A stretch of DNA of 18,705 nt from Mangrovibacterium sp047972415 (GTDB lineage Bacteria; Bacteroidota; Bacteroidia; Bacteroidales; Prolixibacteraceae), in the NCBI GenBank assembly GCA_047972415.1, contig JBKEAN010000202.1, positions 1-18,705 of the forward strand, given 5' to 3'. A model generated the notes under the pieces. It ran no database searches. It was not told the origin of the DNA and was given only the letters and a program-made list of their open reading frames with translations. Of the stretch, positions 7,234-16,300 are shown one piece after another (within the stretch, counting starts at the first letter, position 1; the number at the start of each line of letters is the position of its first letter). The translations under genes and the position numbers were made by a program.

Positions 7234-8183
7234 TGCAAGGGAATTTGAATTTCGACCAGAAAACCTTGACCCGGATGACTTGTTACTTGCCACTCGCCTT
7301 TGAGCGATTTCACCCTCGATTCCAGGTTAGCCAGTCCCATCCCGGCTTTTGCACTGTCACCTTCTTTTTGGCCGGTATCGAATCCTATACCATCGTCGCT
7401 GTACCTTATTTTAAGCTTTCCTTCGCTTTCAAATATGCTTAGCGTCGCCGTTTCTGCTTGAGCATGTACCAAGGTATTTGTCATCAGCTCGGCACCAATG
7501 CGGTACAGGTGAATCTCAATATTTTCGGGATAGCGCGTATCTCCCAAAGCCGGTTCAAAATAAAACCGCACATTCGAGTCGGCAAACAACTGTTCGCCCA
7601 ACTGGCGGAGCGAGCTTTCCAAGCCGTAACTGGCCAGCAAATGCGGGCTCAGTAAGTTGGATACTTCTTTCAGCGAGCGAATAGCCATTTCGGTGTTCAT
7701 CAGGCTCCGGCCGACCAGCTGCCGGGTAAAATCCTCCATCTTGTCGGTAGGTACAACGCTCAATGTCATTTTTACCGAAGCCATTAGAGGCCCCACTCCA
7801 TCGTGCAACTCACGGGCAAAACGCTGCCTGGCCCGTTCCTCGGCAGCCAACACTTCTTTCAGGACACGAGCTTCGTTTTCGGCCTGCATGTTATCAATTT
7901 GCTTTTGGAGTTGAAAAATCTTCTGAATAAACAAAACCCCGGAAAAAATGAAAAATGAAATTAAAACCCCAATTAACGGGTTGACGGTGTCTTTCAGGAA
8001 CAGCGGGTTGTCCCAAAACAAGGTTGAAAAGTCGAACAGCCGCCGTACTGCCATCAAAATCAGCCCAATGGAAATGAGAATCCAGGGCAGGTTTAACTTA
8101 GTTCGCCTTACCAGGCTAACAGCCACCACAGCTGCTGCTAACTGAAACAACATGGAAAGCAGTAAACCAACTTTGAGCAACAT
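7230..8183 (-). CDS. NarL-type sensor histidine kinase (HisKA_3)
   Basis: This 317-residue inner-membrane kinase has three hydrophobic segments near residues 2-24, 35-46 and 70-87, a coiled-coil linker, and the HisKA_3 dimerisation motif ERARQRFARELHDGVGPLMA with phospho-accepting His127. The HATPase part shows DDGIGFD and GMGLANLESRV. It has no periplasmic, PAS or GAF sensing domain, so the signal may be sensed within the membrane. I chose ATG 8183 over the in-frame TTG at 8204 because a -7 promoter element (8202-8209) would place the transcript start downstream of the TTG. The start codon carries no Shine-Dalgarno sequence. It is coupled to the response regulator by a 4-base overlap. Confidence 0.92.
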   Translation of the reverse strand: MLLKVGLLLSMLFQLAAAVVAVSLVRRTKLNLPWILISIGLILMAVRRLFDFSTLFWDNPLFLKDTVNPLIGVLISFFIFSGVLFIQKIFQLQKQIDNMQAENEARVLKEVLAAEERARQRFARELHDGVGPLMASVKMTLSVVPTDKMEDFTRQLVGRSLMNTEMAIRSLKEVSNLLSPHLLASYGLESSLRQLGEQLFADSNVRFYFEPALGDTRYPENIEIHLYRIGAELMTNTLVHAQAETATLSIFESEGKLKIRYSDDGIGFDTGQKEGDSAKAGMGLANLESRVKSLKGEWQVTSHPGQGFLVEIQIPLQ

Positions 8184-8422
8184 AGGAGTAGGATTAAAAT
8201 TCAAAAGTAACGAATTGTTGATTTGTTGATCCCTTACGCTACCGGGAGTTTTAGGCTAACCGGGGTGGAGTAGTTTACTTGGTTGTCCGGCTGCTGATCC
8301 CTTTTCCCCTTCAGCTCAATTAAAAATAAGCGAAAACATTTTATAAAACAGGCCATTAAAAGAAACCAAGACCTATATTATTCAGTACAAATCTATAAAA
8401 CCAAAAAAGAAAGGACTCGACT
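8184..8422. promoter_or_regulatory. Divergent promoter region: sensor kinase (-) and dodecin (+)
   Basis: This 239-base region separates the divergent kinase and dodecin genes. On the minus strand TACTTTTG (8202-8209) fits the -7 consensus TAnnTTTG for the kinase, but no good -33 TTTG is seen. For dodecin no convincing promoter pair was found, although an AAGGA Shine-Dalgarno sequence (8411-8415) lies 7 bases before its ATG. TGATCCCTT occurs twice in the same orientation (8227-8235 and 8295-8303). No other gene is visible here. Confidence 0.4.
8215..8230. repeat. Tandem 8-bp repeat TTGTTGAT x2 upstream of the kinase promoter
   Basis: Two perfect head-to-tail copies of TTGTTGAT occupy the place just upstream of the kinase -7 element, where the -33 element would be expected. 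A regulator site replacing the missing -33 box is possible. With only two copies, chance cannot be excluded. Confidence 0.35.
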
Positions 8423-8635
8423 ATGGCAGCTAGTGTTTATAAAGTGATTGAATTGGTTGGAACCAGCAATGAATCGTGGGAAAAAGCCGCACTAACGGCT
8501 ATCGCAAAAGCATCGGAAACGCTGCGTGATTTGCGGATTGCCGAAGTAAGCGCGATGGATATCCACATTGTTGACGGGAAACCCGAGTTCCGCACCAAAC
8601 TCAAAGTATCCTTCAAATTTGAAGGAAACCGCTAA
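8423..8635 (+). CDS. Dodecin family protein
   Basis: This is a 70-residue protein of typical dodecin length. The hallmarks are YKVIELVGTSNESWEKAAL (6-24), the long helix up to TLRDLR (33-38), and the last strand FRTKLKVSFKFEG (56-68). Dodecins form hollow dodecamers that store or buffer flavins in the cytoplasm. The flavin-stacking Trp36 and Gln55 of Halobacterium dodecin appear to correspond to Ile39 (in LRIAEV) and Arg57 here, so flavin binding should not be assumed. The start is supported by AAGGA 7 bases upstream. It is a single-gene unit that ends at a hairpin shared with the convergent DUF3467/rpoC operon. Confidence 0.92.
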   Translation: MAASVYKVIELVGTSNESWEKAALTAIAKASETLRDLRIAEVSAMDIHIVDGKPEFRTKLKVSFKFEGNR

Positions 8636-8676
8636 AAAAAGAAAAAGAGCCGCTCCAAAAAAAGGAACGGCTCTTT
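8636..8676. terminator. Hairpin terminator shared by dodecin (+) and the rpoBC-DUF3467 operon (-)
   Basis: AAAGAGCCGCTCC (8644-8656) pairs with GGAACGGCTCTTT (8664-8676) as a 13-bp stem with one mismatch and a 7-base A loop. On the minus strand the stem is followed by TTTTT-C-TTTTTTT, an excellent U-tract, so it should terminate the polymerase operon efficiently. On the plus strand only a short T-run follows, so termination of dodecin is weaker. Confidence 0.85.
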
Positions 8677-8700
8677 CGTATTGTGTCAGTTCAAAAAAAA

Positions 8701-9024
8701 TCAGGCTTCAGCAGCTGGGCCTCCGAAAGTCATCGGAGGTAACAGCGGATTGTGTCCGCCAGGAACATTGATTGGCCCGTTCATCTTTTCAAACTTTTTT
8801 ACATTGTCTTCCAAAGCCATCAGCAGGCGTTTGGCATGTTCGGGTGTCAGGATGATTCTCGATTTTACATTTGCCTTCGGAATTCCAGGCATAATGCGCA
8901 CAAAGTCGAGTACAAACTCTGAAGTTGAATGGGTGATGATGGCCAGGTTGGAATAAATCCCCTGAGCCACTTCTTCACTTAATTCAATATTCAACTGATT
9001 TTTCTGTTTTTGATCGTCCATCAT
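8701..9024 (-). CDS. DUF3467 protein coupled to rpoC
   Basis: This 107-residue protein (106 if the second ATG at 9021 is used) matches DUF3467 by segments such as GIYSNLAIITHSTSEFVLDF (22-41), VRIMPGIPKANVKSR and LTPEHAKRLLMALEDN, and a Gly/Pro-rich tail. The function is unknown. It has no signal peptide or membrane segment, so it is likely cytoplasmic. The first ATG overlaps the rpoC stop codon (TAATG), so ribosomes finishing rpoC can reinitiate here. A good terminator follows its stop, which makes it the last gene of the RNA polymerase operon. Adjacency suggests a link with transcription, but nothing in the sequence shows a polymerase-binding motif. Confidence 0.88.
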   Translation of the reverse strand: MMDDQKQKNQLNIELSEEVAQGIYSNLAIITHSTSEFVLDFVRIMPGIPKANVKSRIILTPEHAKRLLMALEDNVKKFEKMNGPINVPGGHNPLLPPMTFGGPAAEA

Positions 9025-12000
9025 TAGTCCTCGCGGTTAACGTGTTCGGTTTCTCTAACATCTACCATACGGTCGTATTCTTCACGAGACCCTACAACCA
9101 GGTTTTTATACTCCTTCAGACCGGTACCGGCAGGAATTAAGTGACCACAGATCACGTTTTCCTTCAGACCGTCCAAGTAGTCAACTTTACCCTGAATAGC
9201 GGCTTCGTTCAATACTTTTGTGGTTTCCTGGAACGATGCAGCCGACAACCAGCTCCGGGTTTGCAGGGCAGCACGGGTGATACCTTGCAAAATTTGACCA
9301 GATGTTGCCGGGATTGCATCGCGCGACTCAATCAGTTTTTTATCGCGGCGGCGCAGCGACGAGTTTTCGTCACGCAAGCGGCGGGCTGTGATAATCATAC
9401 CGGCACGCAGTTCCGAGTCTCCCGGTTCAACAACCACTTTTTTGTTGTAAATCCAGTCGTTCTCGTGCAGGAACTCATTTTTGTCAACCACTTGTTTTTC
9501 AAGGAAGCGGGTGTCTCCGGCATCATCAATTTCAACTTTACGCATCATTTGGCGAATAATCACTTCAAAGTGCTTGTCGTTGATTTTTACCCCCTGCATC
9601 CGGTATACATCCTGAACTTCATTCAAAATATATTCCTGTACGGCAGTTGGCCCTTTGATAGCCAGAATATCGGACGGGGTGATAGCACCGTCGGACAATG
9701 ATGTACCCGCTTTGATATAGTCGTTTTCCTGTACCAGTATCTGTTTTGACAGCGGAACCAGGTATTTTTTAACTTCGTTTGTTTTTGAAGTGACGACAAT
9801 TTCGCGGTTACCACGTTTAATTTTGCCCAGTGAAATTTCGCCGTCGATTTCCGACACCACCGCCGGATTAGACGGGTTACGGGCTTCGAACAACTCGGTA
9901 ACACGCGGAAGACCACCGGTGATATCGCCTGCTTTACCCGAAGCGCGCGGAATTTTCACCAACACCTTGCCCGCTTTTACCATTTCACCTTCGTCAACCG
10001 AAATGTGGCCACCCACCGGCAAGTTGTACGAGCGGATAACTTCGCCGCTCTCGTCCAAAATGCGCAATGACGGGTTTTTGGTTTTATCACGAGTTTCAAT
10101 CACAACCTTCTCTTTATAACCGGTTTGTTCGTCCGATTCTTCGCGGTAGGTGATACCGTCGATCAGGTTTTCGAACGAAATTTTACCGTTATACTCGGTA
10201 ATAATAACACCGTTGTACGGGTCCCACTCGCAAATCTTTTGTCCCTTACTTACTTCAGCACCGTTTTCGATGTAAAGTTTTGAACCGTAAGGAACGTTGT
10301 GAGTTGACAAGGGGATGCGGGTGTTTTTATCGATGATACGCAACTCGGCCAAACGACCAACAACCACATAGGTTTTAGCTCCTTCGGCCGCTGTGTCGTC
10401 GTGAATTTCAACCGTCCGCAATTCTTCAATTTCTGCAATACCGTCGTAACGCGACTGTACCATCGATTGCGACGAAATATTACCTGCGATACCCCCTACG
10501 TGGAATGTACGCAGTGTAAGCTGTGTACCTGGCTCACCAATTGACTGCGCTGCGATAACACCAACGGCTTCGCCGCGACGGGCAAGGTTTGCCGTTGCCA
10601 GGTTTTGGCCGTAACATTTGCTACAAACACCAACTTTGGATTCGCAAGTCAGTACTGAACGGATTTCGACGCTTTCAATCGGAGAATCTTCGATTTTACG
10701 GGCAATATCCTCATCGATAATTTCGCCTGTGCGAACAAACAGCTCCCCAGTAAGCGGGTTGAAAATATCGTGAACCGTTGTACGGCCAATGATACGTTCG
10801 AACAGTGACGAAACCACTTCTTCGTTGTTTTTAACAGCCGTTGCAACCAAACCGCGCAGTGTACCACAGTCTTCGTCGTTAATAATAACGTCTTGAGCAA
10901 CGTCAACCAAACGACGGGTCAAATAACCGGCATCGGCTGTCTTCAATGCTGTATCAGCCAAACCTTTACGGGCACCGTGGGTCGAAATAAAGTACTCCAA
11001 CACCGACAGGCCTTCTTTAAAGTTGGCCAAAATCGGGTTTTCGATAATTTGCGAACCGGTAGAACCTGATTTCTGCGGTTTAGCCATCAAACCACGCATA
11101 CCGCACAACTGACGAATCTGTTCTTTCGAACCACGAGCTCCCGAGTCCAACATCATATAAACCGAGTTGAAACCCTGACGGTCGCTGCTCAGTGTTTTCA
11201 TTACCGAGTTGGTCAGCTTGGCGTTGGCATGTGTCCAAATATCAATAACCTGGTTGTAGCGTTCGTTGTTGGTAATGAAACCCATGTTGTAGTTATTCAT
11301 TACTTCTTCTACCTCGGCGTAACCTTCGTCAACAATTTCTTTTTTATCAGCCGGAATAACCACATCACTCAGGTTGAATGACAAACCTCCGCGGTACGCC
11401 ATTTTATAACCCAGGTTTTTGATGTCGTCCAGGAAGCGAACTGTTGTTGCGTTACCTGTTTTCTTGAAAATATCTGAAATGATGTTACGTAACGACTTCT
11501 TTGTAGCCAACTCGTTGATGTAACCCGCTTTGCGGGGCACCACCTGATTGAAAAGGATACGGCCTACGGTTGTTTCAACAATGTGTTTAAAGTAACCCCC
11601 GTTGTCGTCAACGTCTTCAACTTTTACTTTAACAATCGCGTGCATTTCTACCTGCCCTTCGTTGTGCGCAATAATCACTTCTTCAGGCGAATAGAATGTC
11701 ATGCCCTCGCCGCGAGCACCTGCCCGGTGTTTGGTCATGTAGTACAGGCCCAACACCATGTCCTGCGAGGGAACGGTAATGGGGGCACCGTTAGCCGGGT
11801 TCAACAAGTTTTGCGAAGCGAGCATTAACAACTGAGCTTCTAAAATGGCCGCATTGCCAAGCGGAACGTGAACCGCCATCTGGTCTCCGTCGAAGTCGGC
11901 ATTGAAACCGGTACAAACGAGCGGGTGCAAACGGATTGCTTTTCCTTCAATCAATACAGGTTGGAATGCTTGAATTGACAAACGGTGCAGGGTGGGTGCG

Positions 12001-13310
12001 CGGTTTAGCATCACCGGGTGCCCTTTCAACACGTTTTCCAGAATATCCCAAACAACGGGATCTTTGCGATCGACAATCTTTTTAGCCGATTTTACGGTTT
12101 TTACAATCCCGCGCTCAATCAGTTTACGAATGATAAACGGTTTGTAAAGCTCTGCCGCCATATCCTTCGGAAGACCACACTCGTGCAGTGACAGGGTTGG
12201 GCCAACGACGATTACCGAACGGGCAGAATAGTCGACACGTTTACCCAACAAGTTTTGACGGAAACGGCCTTGTTTCCCTTTCAGCGAGTCTGAAAGTGAT
12301 TTCAGGGCACGGTTGTTTTCTGTTTTAACTGCGTTGGATTTGCGTGAGTTATCGAACAATGAATCAACAGCTTCCTGAAGCATACGTTTTTCGTTACGTA
12401 AAATTACTTCGGGCGCTTTAATTTCAATCAATCGTTTCAAACGGTTGTTGCGGATAATTACGCGACGGTACAGGTCATTTAAGTCTGAAGTCGCGAAACG
12501 GCCACCATCCAATGGCACCAATGGGCGCAAATCGGGCGGGATAACCGGTACCACTTTCACAATCATCCATTCCGGACGGTTGATGTTTTTGCTGGCACGG
12601 AACGCTTCAACCACCTGCAAACGCTTCAGCGCTTCGGCTTTACGTTGTTGCGAAGTTTCGGTGCCGGCGCGGTGGCGCAGGTCGTACGACAATTCATCCA
12701 AATCAATGCGTTCGAGCAATTTGTATAATGCTTCGGCACCCATTTGAGCAATGAATTTATTGGGGTCGTCATCGTCCAGGTACTGGTTTTCTTTCGGAAG
12801 TGTATCCAGAATATCCAGGTACTCTTCTTCGGTCAGGAAGTCGAGGTTTTTCACCCCGTCCTGAGCTTTTACACCAGCCTGAATAACAACGTAACGTTCG
12901 TAATAAATAATGGTATCCAGCTTTTTAGTTGGCAAACCAAGAAGATAACCAATTTTGTTTGGCAACGATTTGAAGTACCAAATGTGCGCCACAGGAACCA
13001 CCAGTGAAATGTGCCCCATACGCTCACGGCGTACTTTCTTTTCAGTCACTTCAACCCCGCAACGGTCGCAAACGATGCCTTTGTAACGGATACGTTTGTA
13101 TTTACCGCAATGGCACTCGTAGTCTTTCACCGGACCGAAAATCCGCTCACAGAACAAGCCATCGCGTTCGGGCTTATAGGTTCTGTAGTTGATGGTTTCC
13201 GGCTTCAGGACTTCACCGTGAGAACGTTCGAGAACTTCTTCTGGCGATGCAAGGCTGATTGCAATCTTGGAAAAACTGCTTTTTACTTTATTGTCTTTTC
13301 TGAAAGCCAT
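9024..13310 (-). CDS. rpoC: DNA-directed RNA polymerase subunit beta'
   Basis: This 1428-residue subunit forms half of the RNA polymerase active centre. The N-terminal zinc site has Cys66, Cys68, Cys81 and Cys84. The catalytic loop NADFDGD (470-476) has the three Mg-binding Asp residues 472, 474 and 476. A second zinc cluster is visible in the C-terminal half (DCGTLRG, then CESKVGVCSKC), just before AVGVIAAQSIGEPGTQLTLR of the trigger-loop region. The length agrees with beta' of Bacteroidota. It starts 56 bases after rpoB, with an A-rich leader and no Shine-Dalgarno sequence. No frameshift or missing catalytic residue is seen. Confidence 0.99.
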   Translation of the reverse strand: MAFRKDNKVKSSFSKIAISLASPEEVLERSHGEVLKPETINYRTYKPERDGLFCERIFGPVKDYECHCGKYKRIRYKGIVCDRCGVEVTEKKVRRERMGHISLVVPVAHIWYFKSLPNKIGYLLGLPTKKLDTIIYYERYVVIQAGVKAQDGVKNLDFLTEEEYLDILDTLPKENQYLDDDDPNKFIAQMGAEALYKLLERIDLDELSYDLRHRAGTETSQQRKAEALKRLQVVEAFRASKNINRPEWMIVKVVPVIPPDLRPLVPLDGGRFATSDLNDLYRRVIIRNNRLKRLIEIKAPEVILRNEKRMLQEAVDSLFDNSRKSNAVKTENNRALKSLSDSLKGKQGRFRQNLLGKRVDYSARSVIVVGPTLSLHECGLPKDMAAELYKPFIIRKLIERGIVKTVKSAKKIVDRKDPVVWDILENVLKGHPVMLNRAPTLHRLSIQAFQPVLIEGKAIRLHPLVCTGFNADFDGDQMAVHVPLGNAAILEAQLLMLASQNLLNPANGAPITVPSQDMVLGLYYMTKHRAGARGEGMTFYSPEEVIIAHNEGQVEMHAIVKVKVEDVDDNGGYFKHIVETTVGRILFNQVVPRKAGYINELATKKSLRNIISDIFKKTGNATTVRFLDDIKNLGYKMAYRGGLSFNLSDVVIPADKKEIVDEGYAEVEEVMNNYNMGFITNNERYNQVIDIWTHANAKLTNSVMKTLSSDRQGFNSVYMMLDSGARGSKEQIRQLCGMRGLMAKPQKSGSTGSQIIENPILANFKEGLSVLEYFISTHGARKGLADTALKTADAGYLTRRLVDVAQDVIINDEDCGTLRGLVATAVKNNEEVVSSLFERIIGRTTVHDIFNPLTGELFVRTGEIIDEDIARKIEDSPIESVEIRSVLTCESKVGVCSKCYGQNLATANLARRGEAVGVIAAQSIGEPGTQLTLRTFHVGGIAGNISSQSMVQSRYDGIAEIEELRTVEIHDDTAAEGAKTYVVVGRLAELRIIDKNTRIPLSTHNVPYGSKLYIENGAEVSKGQKICEWDPYNGVIITEYNGKISFENLIDGITYREESDEQTGYKEKVVIETRDKTKNPSLRILDESGEVIRSYNLPVGGHISVDEGEMVKAGKVLVKIPRASGKAGDITGGLPRVTELFEARNPSNPAVVSEIDGEISLGKIKRGNREIVVTSKTNEVKKYLVPLSKQILVQENDYIKAGTSLSDGAITPSDILAIKGPTAVQEYILNEVQDVYRMQGVKINDKHFEVIIRQMMRKVEIDDAGDTRFLEKQVVDKNEFLHENDWIYNKKVVVEPGDSELRAGMIITARRLRDENSSLRRRDKKLIESRDAIPATSGQILQGITRAALQTRSWLSAASFQETTKVLNEAAIQGKVDYLDGLKENVICGHLIPAGTGLKEYKNLVVGSREEYDRMVDVRETEHVNRED

Positions 13311-13366
13311 ATTGTCGATGTCTTTTTTTCAAATTAACTTTTAGGAATACAACAATTCCGCTGTTA

Positions 13367-16300
13367 TCAATCCAACGTAACGCTCAAGCCCAAGCCACGC
13401 AATTCGTGTAGCAATACGTTGAGCGACTCGGGAATACCGGGCTGAGGCATTGGCTCACCTTTCACGATAGCTTCGTAAGCTTTTGCACGGCCTAGAACGT
13501 CATCCGACTTCACAGTCAGGATTTCCTGAAGGATATGCGAAGCACCGAATGCCTCAAGTGCCCAAACTTCCATTTCTCCAAAACGCTGACCACCAAACTG
13601 GGCTTTACCTCCCAACGGCTGTTGTGTAATCAACGAATACGGGCCAATAGAACGGGCGTGCATTTTGTCTTCAACCATGTGCCCAAGTTTCAGCATGTAG
13701 ATAACACCTACCGTTGCAGGCTGGTCAAATGGTTCGCCGGTTTCGCCGTCGCGAAGGTAAGTTTTACCAAAAGCGGGTACACCAGCCTTATCGGTATACG
13801 CTGTAACTTCGTCCAAACTGGCACCGTCGAAAATCGGGGTTGCGAATTTCAGGCCCAACTCTTTACCAGCCCAACCCAATACGGTTTCGTAAATCTGTCC
13901 CAAGTTCATACGCGAAGGTACGCCAAGTGGGTTCAGCACAATGTCAACCGAGGTTCCGTCGGCCAGGAACGGCATATCCTCGTCGCGAACAATACGCGAA
14001 ACGATACCTTTGTTTCCGTGACGGCCTGCCATTTTATCACCAATTTGCAACTTACGTTTTTTAGCAATGTAAACTTTTGCCAATTGAATGATGCCTGCCG
14101 GAAGTTCATCACCGATGGTTACATTGTAACGTTTGCGGCGTGCAACTGCTTCATGCTCTTTATACTTCTGAATGTAGTTCAGAATCAGGGCATAAATCAT
14201 GTCGTTTTTCTCTTTATCGGTGGTCCACTTTCCGGGGTTCACCGTCAGATAATCGATTTCCTGCAATTGTTTCAGGGTGAATTTTGCTCCTTTGGCAATC
14301 AAATCGCCTCCGTAGTAATCTTTCACTCCCTGGCTGGTTTTACCGTTCACCAGGTTGAATAGCTTGTCTTCCAAACGGGCACGCAAAGCGCTGATTTGAC
14401 GGTCAAACTCTTCGTCAATTTGATCCAGCAACGGCTTGGTTGCCATTTTGCCCTTCTTATCTTTAACAACGCGGGAAAATAACTTTTTATCGATAACAAC
14501 ACCATTCAACGACGGGGACGCTTTCAGCGAAGCATCTTTCACATCGCCTGCTTTATCGCCAAAGATGGCACGCAACAGTTTTTCTTCGGGCGAGGGATCG
14601 GATTCGCCTTTGGGTGTAATTTTACCAATCAGAATATCGCCTGGTTTTACAACGGCGCCAATGCGGATCAAACCGTTTTCGTCCAAGTTGCGGGTTGCTT
14701 CTTCGCTCACGTTCGGAATATCCGAAGTAAATTCTTCAACACCGCGTTTGGTATCGCGAACTTCCAGTGCGTATTCGTCAACGTGGATAGAAGTGAAAAC
14801 GTCTTCGCGCACTACGCGTTCCGAAATCACGATAGCATCCTCGTAGTTATATCCTTGCCAAGGCATAAAAGCCACACGCAAGTTGCGTCCTAATGCCAAT
14901 TCGCCACCCTGGGTTGCATAACCTTCGGTCATTACCTGGCCCTTGCTTACCCGCTGCCCTTTCACCACAATCGGTTTCAGGTCGATAACGGTTCCCTGGT
15001 TGGTTTTTTGATATTTCTGAACTTTATAGCTTTTCAAATCGGTGTCGAAGCTGACGTATTTTTCATCGTCTGTCATATCGTAACGGACAATAATTTCGTC
15101 GGCATCAACATACTCAATAATACCTTCGCCTTCGGCAGAAACCATCACTCGAGAATCACATGCGGCAGAACCTTCCAGCCCGGTACCAACAATCGGCGCT
15201 TCGGGACGAAGCAGTGGAACCGCTTGGCGCATCATGTTAGAGCCCATCAAAGCGCGGTTCGCATCATCGTGTTCCAGGAAGGTAATCAACGATGCTGCAA
15301 CCGATGCAATTTGGTTCGGACCTACGTCCATCAGCTGAACTTCTTCTTTATCAACCAAAGGATAGTCGCCTTCCAAACGGGCTTTTACCCGCTGGTTAAC
15401 AAAGAACCCATCGTCGCCAATTGGGGCATTTGCCTGGGCAATTACTTTTCCTTCTTCCTCCTCGGCTGTGAGGTGGACAATGCCCTCGTCGGACAAGTCA
15501 ACCCGGCCTTCTTCGACCTTGCGGTAGGGCGTGGAGATAAAACCAAGATCGGTAACCTTTGCGAATACACACAACGATGAAATCAACCCGATGTTCGGGC
15601 CTTCCGGTGTTTCAATCGGGCACAAACGCCCGTAGTGTGTGTAGTGTACGTCGCGCACCTCGAAACCGGCACGCTCGCGCGACAGACCACCTGGCCCCAA
15701 GGCCGACATACGCCGTTTGTGTGTCAATTCGGCCAGCGGGTTGGTTTGATCCATGAACTGCGACAAGGCGTTTGTTCCGAAGAACGAGTTGATGACAGAC
15801 GACAGTGTTTTCGAGTTGATCAAATCAATCGGGGTAAACACTTCGTTGTCGCGAACGTTCATCCGCTCGCGGATTGTACGTGCCATACGGGCTAAACCAA
15901 CACCAAACTGCTGGTACATTTGTTCGCCAACGGTACGGACACGACGGTTGCTCAAGTGGTCAATATCGTCAACATCGGTTTTTGAGTTAACCAGCTTGAT
16001 CAAGTATTTGATAATTTCAATGATATCTTCTTTTGTCAGAACTGTAACATTCATTTCAATGTCAAGTCCCAACTTTTTGTTGATACGGTAACGTCCCACT
16101 CCGCCAAGATCGTAACGTTTCTCCGAGAAGAACAATTTATCAATCACGTCGCGGGCAGTAGCCTCGTCGGGCGGTTCTGCGTTACGCAACTGACGATAGA
16201 TGTGCAATACGGCTTCTTTCTCCGAGTTACACGGGTCTTTTTGAAGTGTATTGTATATAATAGCAAAATCCTGTAAGTTGTGATCTTCTTTGTGCAGCAA

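Noticed and set aside
7234..7293. Upstream extension of the response regulator by 20 residues
   Set aside because: It lies within the kinase gene, has no receiver-domain similarity, and the ATG at 7233 makes a standard ATGA overlap.
13344..13359. GGAAT/ATTCC hairpin in the rpoB-rpoC gap
   Set aside because: A 5-bp AT-rich stem with no U-tract on the transcribed strand is likely chance, and a terminator is not expected between these two genes.
13535..14362. Long open frame (275 codons) on the plus strand, antisense to rpoB
   Set aside because: It lies fully inside the highly conserved rpoB gene, shows no family motif, and follows from the codon bias of rpoB. The same holds for other antisense frames within rpoC and rpoB, such as 9141-9701 and 15008-15580.
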